Source: Candidatus Zixiibacteriota bacterium (GTDB taxonomy: Bacteria > Zixibacteria > MSB-5A5 > GN15 > PGXB01). Taken from it: 5,423 bases of DNA. Under the pieces are notes generated by a model. That model searched no databases. It saw only the letters and a list, made by a program, of their open reading frames with translations, and was not told where the DNA came from. Below, piece by piece: positions 1 through 5,091 of this stretch (its first letter is position 1; every line of letters starts with the position of its first letter). The stretch is from NCBI GenBank assembly GCA_024230695.1, contig JAAERC010000619.1, positions 1-5,423 of the forward strand, given 5' to 3'. The position numbers and the translations under genes were made by a program.

Positions 1-35
1 ATTATTATTGTGATAGATAGTATTCTAAGTTTCAT
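1..35 (-). CDS. Start of a further operon gene, signal-peptide-like N-terminus (partial)
   Basis: An ATG at 35-33 on the minus strand opens a frame that runs off the left edge after 11 full codons, reading MKLRILSITII. It is preceded by AAGGA at 42-46 with a 6-base spacer, and this ribosome binding site overlaps the stop codon of the polyferredoxin gene (45-47). The short basic start followed by hydrophobic residues looks like the beginning of a Sec signal peptide or membrane anchor. The 9-base gap and the overlapping binding site suggest translational coupling to the upstream gene, so the operon continues outside the window. The product cannot be identified from so few residues. The start is well supported by context, but chance cannot be excluded. 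Confidence 0.6.
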   Translation of the reverse strand, partial: MKLRILSITII

Positions 36-41
36 AACTAT

Positions 42-46
42 TCCTT
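42..46 (-). promoter_or_regulatory. Ribosome binding site of the partial gene at 1-35
   Basis: The minus strand reads AAGGA here, 6 bases before the ATG at 35. It shares bases with the TAA stop of the polyferredoxin gene, an arrangement typical of coupled operon genes. It is the main evidence that 1-35 is coding. Confidence 0.55.
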
Positions 47-1733
47 AATTGTTATCAGCCAATTTACGTTTCGTAGTTTTTCTCTGCAATAATATTTGAT
101 TTTTTTGCGATCTTGATTCGCCAACCGATGTGACATACACCGCTCGTTTATCCATCACCGGACAGGCATATTCGCAGGCACCACAACCGGTACACAAGGC
201 CGGATCAATATATGGTCTTTTAACCAATACTTCTTTGCCCTCGCTGTCTAAAACCGTTTCTTCCTTAAGATAAATCGCTTTAGGCGAAGTTGGACACCAT
301 TCTTCACAAACAATACATGGTTTGCCCATCGCCCAGGGTAAACATCGCCCGCGATCAAAAAAGGCCGTTCCAATTCGATTAGGAGGACTATCTTCATCAC
401 CAACCTTATCTTTTTGGGTTAACTCAAGAATCGCTCCGGTTGGACAAACCTGCCCGCACAAAGTACAGGTCGGTTCGCAATAACCGATTTTGGGAATCAT
501 TGTCGGTGACCATAATCCTTCGAGCCCGGATTCCATAAAAGTGGGATGCAAAGCATTATTGGGACAAACCCGCATACATTGACCACACCTGATACATCGG
601 GTCAGAAAATCTTTTTCTTCCACCGAACCGGGTGGTCGAATTAAAAACGGATTGGCGTTAGCGTCAAAATCATCGCCGGATCGTAACAGCGGATAAAGAG
701 CCAAACCACTGCCAACTGACAGAAAAACTTTTCGACGAGAAATATCAATAGTTTGTATCCCAACCGGATTTGTTTTGGTCTCGATCTGATTCGGGTAAAA
801 TTTAAACTTCAATGAACTTTGAGGACAGGCCGATTGACAGTTGAGACATAAATGACACTCCGTTTGCCGCCACTTCTCACCCACCTTTGGATTATCGGCA
901 CCTTGACAGTGCATCTGACAGAGCTGACAATCATCACATCTCTCTTCGTTCTTTTCAAGCCCAAAAATAGCGTACTTTGAAAATATTCCCAACATGGCAC
1001 CAAGTGGACAAATCCCCCGACACCAGAAACGGGTGTAAATCCGGTTCATCACCAACGCGCCAATAAAAAGTGTCGCGATTGTCAAAATAGTATGAAAGTG
1101 CGCCTGGCGGAATGGCAATAAAATCGGTGAAATTAAATCATAAATAAACTGCGCCCCGCCTGTTAGCGGACCCAAACCAATCGATTTAACTGAACCCAAA
1201 ATGGCATTGGCCGCCGTATGGGCAGTTGGCAATACAACCGTCCCCAATGAACGTGCCAGAAATGACAACGGATCAAACAAACCAACTTGAACAGTCCCTA
1301 CAAATGAGGCGGCGATAAAACTGAAGAAGATATAATATTTTATACGCTGATATTTTTTGTACTTATTCGATAGTATTCTCTTTTTGCCTTTTCTTTTCAT
1401 CCGCTCGGAACGGATTTCCGATATCCAGTGGTTTAAGGTTCCCAATGGACATATCCACCCGCAGAAAAACCGGCCCAAAAATATCGTAGGAATTAAAATC
1501 ACCAGCGACCACAGTAATCCCTTAAATACTGTACCATTAGCCAATAGCGTCGCCAACGCAACTAAGGGACTAAACTCAAGCGCAATTGAAACCGGATATG
1601 GCAGAATAATTTCCGTCAAATCATCGGGATTAAAATTAACCTCAAAATTTGTCTTAAGAATCAACCAGAAAAATATTCCAAAGAATAATACCTGCGATAA
1701 ACGTCTGATATTTACAACTGTTTTAATAGTCAT
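45..1733 (-). CDS. NapH/NapG-like fused membrane polyferredoxin (six ferredoxin-type clusters)
   Basis: This is a 562-residue electron-transfer protein. Residues 1-250 resemble the NapH/YccM/NosR-type membrane domain. Four likely membrane helices lie near 12-28, 69-88, 132-152 and 212-230, with two CX3CP motifs at the cytoplasmic ends (C91/C95 in CGWICPLG and C238/C242 in CRGICPLG) and a strongly basic loop at 111-132. Two CX2CX2CX3C clusters follow (C266-C276, C293-C303). A twin-arginine motif, SRRKVFL at 332-338, precedes a short hydrophobic run to about 350. The C-terminal part is NapG/MauM-like, with clusters at C380-C390 (CX2CX2CX3CP), C419-C430 (CX3CX2CX3CP), C464-C480 (CX8CX2CX3CP) and C514-C524 (CX2CX2CX3CP). 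In Nap systems, NapH and NapG are separate proteins passing quinol electrons outward; here they appear fused. The ATG lies 4 bases after the DUF362 stop and lacks a close Shine-Dalgarno sequence, so translation is probably coupled. The tail after residue 540 is basic. The electron donor and acceptor are unknown. Confidence 0.9.
   Translation of the reverse strand: MTIKTVVNIRRLSQVLFFGIFFWLILKTNFEVNFNPDDLTEIILPYPVSIALEFSPLVALATLLANGTVFKGLLWSLVILIPTIFLGRFFCGWICPLGTLNHWISEIRSERMKRKGKKRILSNKYKKYQRIKYYIFFSFIAASFVGTVQVGLFDPLSFLARSLGTVVLPTAHTAANAILGSVKSIGLGPLTGGAQFIYDLISPILLPFRQAHFHTILTIATLFIGALVMNRIYTRFWCRGICPLGAMLGIFSKYAIFGLEKNEERCDDCQLCQMHCQGADNPKVGEKWRQTECHLCLNCQSACPQSSLKFKFYPNQIETKTNPVGIQTIDISRRKVFLSVGSGLALYPLLRSGDDFDANANPFLIRPPGSVEEKDFLTRCIRCGQCMRVCPNNALHPTFMESGLEGLWSPTMIPKIGYCEPTCTLCGQVCPTGAILELTQKDKVGDEDSPPNRIGTAFFDRGRCLPWAMGKPCIVCEEWCPTSPKAIYLKEETVLDSEGKEVLVKRPYIDPALCTGCGACEYACPVMDKRAVYVTSVGESRSQKNQILLQRKTTKRKLADNN
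684..743 (-). other. Internal twin-arginine (Tat-like) segment within the polyferredoxin
   Basis: Residues 331-350 of the polyferredoxin carry S332-R333-R334 followed by K-V-F-L and a weakly hydrophobic stretch of about 15 residues ending near L350. This matches the layout of a Tat signal: paired arginines, hydrophobic residues at +2 and +3 after the pair, and a glycine-containing modest h-region. It lies at the boundary between the cytoplasmic-side clusters and the NapG-like domain. Free-standing NapG proteins carry their Tat signal in the equivalent N-terminal position, which supports the fusion reading. Whether it is used for translocation is inferred. Confidence 0.6.
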
Positions 1734-1737
1734 AGTT

Positions 1738-2691
1738 TTAAACTACTTCTTTATATCCAATAGATCTGTAGTCGGTTGATCCCAATCCATTTTTTTCCGC
1801 AAGTAATATATGAGATACACGATTTGCCGAAAGACCCAAAAACTCGCAGGCCCTGCTGTCAGCGGCAACCTGATCGGTTGAGCATATCACCGAATTTTCT
1901 ATGGCCACATCAGCAAGCGAACCACCTTGCGGGCCACCACGCAAAAGCACTCGAGTGGAATCAACGACAGTTAAAGTCGGACGACAAAAGTTAGCCAGAT
2001 CAACAATCGATTGATCGATTTGCTGATGCAACTGGTTACGTCGCCCGCCGAGAATGCCATAAAGGTTTTTCATTCCAATAGTACATGATGACAATGAATG
2101 ATGTTTGGTTATCGGCATATTTATCAAACGGTCAGTATCAATAAAATGTTTAACTACCGGCCAGATGGTTAGCAACTCTCCGCCCAAATCAGTTTTTACA
2201 TAATCATCATCACCCGGAAGGATCACTCTGGCCCCGGCCTCCTCGGCCGCTTTACGAATTCCACTGCGGAGAAAACATCGCCGAGGGTCATTGCAGGTCA
2301 CGTCCGTAACAATAACTTCAACCGCCCCGGCATCGAGACACAATCTGGCCATCTCGGCCACAAGTTCAGGATTAGTATTGGCTGCCTGTCGCGGAGCTCG
2401 ATCCCAGCCGACATTTGGTTTTATCGTTACCCGTTCACCCGGTTTGACAAACCGTTTTACCCCGCCAATAGTTTCAAGTGAATCATGCAATGCCGCGATA
2501 TGGTCCTCATTTTGGGCCAAGGTTATTCCCGGGAGATTTGAATCAGGCGGTACTTCAAAATTATTTGTTTTTGGAAAAACAGTTTCATAATCAGATTTAA
2601 TCCGGTTATGAAATAATAATCCTGCTCCACCTGCAACAGTTGCAAGAGCCGCCGCCTTACCAGTTTTTTTTATAAAATCTCGTCGTTTCAT
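1738..2691 (-). CDS. Tat-exported DUF362 family protein
   Basis: This 317-residue protein belongs to the DUF362 family (PF04015), whose biochemical role is not established. The N-terminus, MKRRDFIKK followed by an Ala/Gly-rich hydrophobic stretch to about residue 27, is a textbook Tat signal (RR, F at +2, K at +4). No obvious AxA cleavage site is visible, so it may stay anchored in the membrane. Family-like segments are a KPGERVTIKPNVGW block at 83-95, TNPELVAEMARLCLDAGA at 106-123 leading to a VIVTD strand, NMPITKHHS with GMKNLYGILGG at 191-216, a VVDSTRVLLRGGPQGG block at 242-257, and STDQVAADSRACEFLG at 271-286. Six cysteines remain after the signal (133, 139, 203, 236, 270, 282) but form no ferredoxin motif; the partner gene downstream supplies those. 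A good ribosome binding site (AGGAG, 2699-2703, spacer 7) supports the start. It probably works with the polyferredoxin in the periplasm or at the membrane face. Confidence 0.88.
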   Translation of the reverse strand: MKRRDFIKKTGKAAALATVAGGAGLLFHNRIKSDYETVFPKTNNFEVPPDSNLPGITLAQNEDHIAALHDSLETIGGVKRFVKPGERVTIKPNVGWDRAPRQAANTNPELVAEMARLCLDAGAVEVIVTDVTCNDPRRCFLRSGIRKAAEEAGARVILPGDDDYVKTDLGGELLTIWPVVKHFIDTDRLINMPITKHHSLSSCTIGMKNLYGILGGRRNQLHQQIDQSIVDLANFCRPTLTVVDSTRVLLRGGPQGGSLADVAIENSVICSTDQVAADSRACEFLGLSANRVSHILLAEKNGLGSTDYRSIGYKEVV

Positions 2692-2698
2692 AGTAATT

Positions 2699-2703
2699 CT
2701 CCT
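2699..2703 (-). promoter_or_regulatory. Ribosome binding site of the DUF362 gene
   Basis: AGGAG on the minus strand, 7 bases before the ATG at 2691. It lies in the 22-base gap after the UbiA-like gene and fixes the start just before the Tat signal. Confidence 0.75.
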
Positions 2704-2713
2704 AAAAAGGCTT

Positions 2714-3604
2714 CTATATAAAATATAGAATCAGTATTATCGACGCCAACCAAAGAACAACATCGGCCAAAAGCGGTCTATCGGCCAAAAGCAATTTTGT
2801 TGGTGACCCGCCTTTTTCCTCTTTATGAACCAGATACAAATATCTAAAAATACCATAGATAACAAACGGGATTGTGATATATAAATATTCCGTATTCAGT
2901 TTATTTTTTACTTCTTCAGAAAGAGTATAGAACAAATAGGTAATCACGGTCGATGCTGTCACTACTCCAATTAACTGATCAAGCAGATATGGAGAATAGT
3001 TATCAAGAATTTTCCGGTGACTTGAGGCATCCTTTTCAAGAAACATAATCTCATGTCTTCTTTTTCCCAAACCAAGAAAAAGTGCCAGAACAAATGTTGA
3101 AATAAGAAGCCAATTAGAAAATTCAACATTGATAGCCACTGCCCCGGCCAACGCTCTTAGTACAAATCCGGCCGCGATTGACATCACATCAATAATAACA
3201 ATATTTTTTAAAACAAATGTGTACATGACATTTAATACCAAATAAGCCAGAGCCACATAAAACAATCCCAATCCTATATAATAAGACAGCATCAAGCCGC
3301 CCAGAGCCAGAAACAAACCAACCATTCCTGCAACTGGTACTGAAATATCACCAGCGGCAAGGGGTCGATTTTTTTTCAACGGATGTTGCTTGTCCCGATT
3401 TATATCAACGATGTCATTTAATGTGTATACTGCCGATGCCAAAAGGCAAAATGTCGCCAGAGTCAATAACGATATATTTTGATAGCCGGGATTTGCGGCC
3501 TGCCCAGAAAAAATAAGACCGGCCAGAACAACTCCGTTTTTTATCCATTGCTGAGGTCGTATTAATTTAATTATATTTTTTAGCATTAATGAAAATAAGG
3601 ACAT
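2714..3604 (-). CDS. UbiA-family prenyltransferase, decaprenyl-phosphate phosphoribosyltransferase-like
   Basis: This 296-residue integral membrane protein has about eight or nine hydrophobic helices, as usual for the UbiA superfamily. The first Asp-rich motif is N63-D64-x2-D67-x3-D71, followed by HPLKKNRPLAAGDIS (74-88). The second conserved region is VIIDVMSIAAGFVLRALAG (136-154, with D139), then a GLGKRRHE loop (178-185). RPQQWIKNGVV near the N-terminus and ADRPLLADVVLWL near the C-terminus are typical of the DPPR-synthase branch (mycobacterial Rv3806c type), which transfers phosphoribose from PRPP to a polyprenyl phosphate at the inner membrane. That reaction is known for arabinan precursor synthesis; here the donor and lipid are inferred. 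No DprE1/DprE2-like genes accompany it in this window. No clear ribosome binding site precedes the ATG; a second in-frame ATG six codons later is also possible. Alternative: another UbiA activity such as a quinone or heme prenyltransferase, judged less likely from the motifs. Confidence 0.85.
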   Translation of the reverse strand: MSLFSLMLKNIIKLIRPQQWIKNGVVLAGLIFSGQAANPGYQNISLLTLATFCLLASAVYTLNDIVDINRDKQHPLKKNRPLAAGDISVPVAGMVGLFLALGGLMLSYYIGLGLFYVALAYLVLNVMYTFVLKNIVIIDVMSIAAGFVLRALAGAVAINVEFSNWLLISTFVLALFLGLGKRRHEIMFLEKDASSHRKILDNYSPYLLDQLIGVVTASTVITYLFYTLSEEVKNKLNTEYLYITIPFVIYGIFRYLYLVHKEEKGGSPTKLLLADRPLLADVVLWLASIILILYFI

Positions 3605-3649
3605 TTTAGATTGAAATTCAAGGAAAAAGTAGAACCGGATACCGAAAAA

Positions 3650-4633
3650 TTAACGCCGTAAAAGCGAGCGGAAAACGTATCCAGGGCGCCATTTGGAGTC
3701 TCCACCGCTATACGACAGATCACAATCTTTACAGGCTTTGTTTAACTCCGGCCTTTTATCCAGAAGATTCTGCCGAAATAACTGATATTTTTCTCCGTTC
3801 CATATCTTTTCGATATCATCTTCAAAAATATTGCCAAAAATCGACCGTGCCGATGTATCCCGGCAACAGGCAACACAATCCCCCGAATAGGTAACAGCCA
3901 TCTGGGTCCACGGATAAGGACATAAACGATACATTTTCTTTTTTTCTTCATCTCCCAACTCCAGATGGCCGCAGAAATTATGAAAAACGCGGGTTCTGAA
4001 TTTTACTCGGGATGGAAAATTGGAACCAAACAGATTTTTCATTTTCATCAATGACTCTGTTGGATCAACACCGGCAAAGGTTGTGATATCATTTATCTCA
4101 AGATTTACATTTTCATTTTCTCTGGCTTTTTTTATTAGATACCGAAGATTTTCAAGCAGTTTATCATAATTATCTTTTTTACTTCGAATCGTCTCAAATA
4201 TATTTTTATCCGAGGAAAAATCTATCGAAGCCCGAAATGGTCCGGCTTCGGTCAATATATCTGCCTTTTCGGGATTGATCAAACTTCCGTTAGACGCGAA
4301 TATTGAAAACAGTCCATCTTTTGCGGCCAGCTCAATAAACTTAGTAAAATTCTTATTGATGAATGGTTCACCATCAAGAGTAAAATTGATATTATTATTT
4401 CCCGGCTTGACTACCCGACATTTCCTCAAAAATAATTTAAAATTCTCAATTGTTAATTGTCCATGTGGCCGACATGCCGCATGATCGGGATCAGATTGTG
4501 GACAGAAATCACATTTAAAATTACAGACATTAGTAGATTCGATAGTGTATTGATAAGGCGGATACGGCAACACTGTTGCCTTTTTTATTTTATACGCCCA
4601 AACAAGTTTGAAAATGTGTGTAAGTTTATTCAT
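3650..4633 (-). CDS. Radical SAM protein with C-terminal twitch/SPASM-like auxiliary cluster domain
   Basis: This 327-residue cytosolic enzyme has the radical SAM motif C37-x3-C41-x2-C44 in the context STNVCNFKCDFCPQS, which binds the [4Fe-4S] cluster that cleaves S-adenosylmethionine. LDGEPFIN (86-93) is the GGEP-like SAM-binding segment, and FASNGSLI (112-119) is another typical barrel strand. After the barrel come C238 in LCPYPW, G251, C253, C256, C257, a GNIFEDDIEKIWNG helix (267-280) and C301-x2-C304. C238, C256, C301 and C304 fit a single auxiliary cluster, as in shortened SPASM (twitch) domains; the extra cysteines of a full two-cluster SPASM are absent. No precursor peptide gene is visible nearby. 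The substrate is unknown; such enzymes modify peptides, sugars or other small molecules. The ATG follows the ybjQ-like gene by 17 bases with no recognisable Shine-Dalgarno sequence, but no better start precedes the conserved region. Confidence 0.88.
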   Translation of the reverse strand: MNKLTHIFKLVWAYKIKKATVLPYPPYQYTIESTNVCNFKCDFCPQSDPDHAACRPHGQLTIENFKLFLRKCRVVKPGNNNINFTLDGEPFINKNFTKFIELAAKDGLFSIFASNGSLINPEKADILTEAGPFRASIDFSSDKNIFETIRSKKDNYDKLLENLRYLIKKARENENVNLEINDITTFAGVDPTESLMKMKNLFGSNFPSRVKFRTRVFHNFCGHLELGDEEKKKMYRLCPYPWTQMAVTYSGDCVACCRDTSARSIFGNIFEDDIEKIWNGEKYQLFRQNLLDKRPELNKACKDCDLSYSGGDSKWRPGYVFRSLLRR

Positions 4634-4650
4634 TAGCTAAGCTAATATTC

Positions 4651-4977
4651 TTATTCATAATTCACAGCGGTTCCGCTGGCCGAAACCATCAGCATTCCAC
4701 CTCGTCCGCCGGCGCTGATTGTCTCATAATCAAGATCGACACCAACTATCGCATTGGCACCAAGCGCCTGTGCCTGTTCGCTCATTTCTTTTATGGCAAT
4801 ATCTTTGGCTTCCCGTAGTTCTTTTTCATACGCCCCAGAACGACCGCCAACAATATCGGTGATACTGGCGAAAATATCTTTAAATATATTCGCCCCTAAG
4901 ATCGCCTCGCCGGAAACAAGTCCATGATATTTAGTGATTTTTTTACCTTCCAGATTCGGTGTCGTTGTGATTAGCAT
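4651..4977 (-). CDS. YbjQ/UPF0145 family protein (heavy-metal-binding-like)
   Basis: This 108-residue protein matches the full length of the YbjQ/UPF0145 (PF01906) family. Family features are an N-terminal [13 protein letters not shown] strand, G-L-V-S-G-E at 19-24, an [20 protein letters not shown] helix region (29-48), [17 protein letters not shown] (49-65) and [13 protein letters not shown] (73-85), then a C-terminal strand with MVSASGTAV. Known structures of the family are oligomeric, reported as pentamers; a metal-binding role has been suggested but the function is not established. There is no signal peptide, so it is cytosolic. It is the first gene of the leftward set, with a strong ribosome binding site (AGGAGGA, 4984-4990) and a 17-base gap to the radical SAM gene. 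It may be only a promoter-proximal passenger rather than a functional partner of the downstream genes. Confidence 0.93.
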   Translation of the reverse strand: MLITTTPNLEGKKITKYHGLVSGEAILGANIFKDIFASITDIVGGRSGAYEKELREAKDIAIKEMSEQAQALGANAIVGVDLDYETISAGGRGGMLMVSASGTAVNYE

Positions 4978-4983
4978 AATTAT

Positions 4984-4990
4984 TCCTCCT
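4984..4990 (-). promoter_or_regulatory. Strong ribosome binding site of the YbjQ-family gene
   Basis: The minus strand reads AGGAGGA, 6 bases upstream of the ATG at 4977. It is the best Shine-Dalgarno match in the leftward operon. Confidence 0.85.
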
Positions 4991-5001
4991 AAATTAATTT
5001 A
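4990..5001. promoter_or_regulatory. 12-base AT palindrome between promoter and ribosome binding site of the leftward operon
   Basis: TAAATTAATTTA is a perfect inverted repeat. On the minus strand it sits immediately downstream of the TATAAT element at 5001-5006 and abuts the ribosome binding site. It resembles the palindrome at 5058-5071. It may be an operator, but AT-rich palindromes arise easily by chance. Confidence 0.3.
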
Positions 5002-5006
5002 TTATA
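5001..5006 (-). promoter_or_regulatory. Putative -10 element of the leftward operon
   Basis: The minus strand reads TATAAT, 23 bases upstream of the YbjQ-family start codon. This would give a leader of roughly 17 bases. No good TTGACA-like -35 element is found at 16-18 bases upstream, so this rests on the -10 match alone in an AT-rich region. Confidence 0.35.
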
Positions 5007-5049
5007 AGATAAATAAACATTTTGAAACTACAACATATCTGATTACATA

Positions 5050-5055
5050 TATAAT
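5050..5055 (+). promoter_or_regulatory. Putative -10 element of the DinB-like gene
   Basis: A perfect TATAAT lies 36 bases upstream of the ATG at 5092. The best -35 candidate, TTGAAA at 5022-5027, is 22 bases away, longer than the usual 16-18. The call is therefore tentative. Confidence 0.35.
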
Positions 5056-5057
5056 AG

Positions 5058-5071
5058 TAAATAATTATTTA
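5058..5071. promoter_or_regulatory. 14-base perfect AT palindrome near the start of the DinB-like transcript
   Basis: TAAATAATTATTTA is a perfect inverted repeat placed 2 bases after the putative -10 element, over the expected transcription start. It shares the TAAAT...ATTTA arms of the palindrome at 4990-5001. An operator is possible; low base complexity weakens the case. Confidence 0.35.
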
Positions 5072-5082
5072 TCAAAAAAAAT

Positions 5083-5087
5083 GGAGG
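5083..5087 (+). promoter_or_regulatory. Ribosome binding site of the DinB-like gene
   Basis: GGAGG lies 4 bases before the ATG at 5092. This favours 5092 over the out-of-frame ATG at 5081, whose frame stops at 5122. Confidence 0.7.
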
Positions 5088-5091
5088 ACTT

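Noticed and set aside
809..1003. A minus-strand frame of 64 codons inside the polyferredoxin gene, and a similar one at 3742-3951 inside the radical SAM gene
   Set aside because: Both are alternative frames within genes whose main frames carry conserved cysteine motifs.
1357..1779. A plus-strand open frame of 140 codons opposite the polyferredoxin gene
   Set aside because: It lies antisense to a well-supported membrane protein gene, resembles no known family, and its hydrophobicity mirrors that of the opposite strand.
2291..2590. A plus-strand open frame of 99 codons opposite the DUF362 gene
   Set aside because: It is antisense to a conserved gene and has no ribosome binding site or recognisable domain. 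The same applies to plus-strand frames at 1776-1994 and 4275-4484.
2762..2792. Direct repeat ATCGGCCAAAAGC at 2762-2774 and 2780-2792, 18 bases apart
   Set aside because: It lies within the UbiA-like coding sequence and encodes LLAD twice in a segment (LLLADRPLLAD) typical of the family, so a protein-level explanation is enough.
3631..3650. Possible hairpin around CCGGATACCG followed on the minus strand by pyrimidine-rich sequence, considered as a terminator after the radical SAM gene
   Set aside because: The stem would be only about three base pairs, and the T-rich runs are not placed directly after it.
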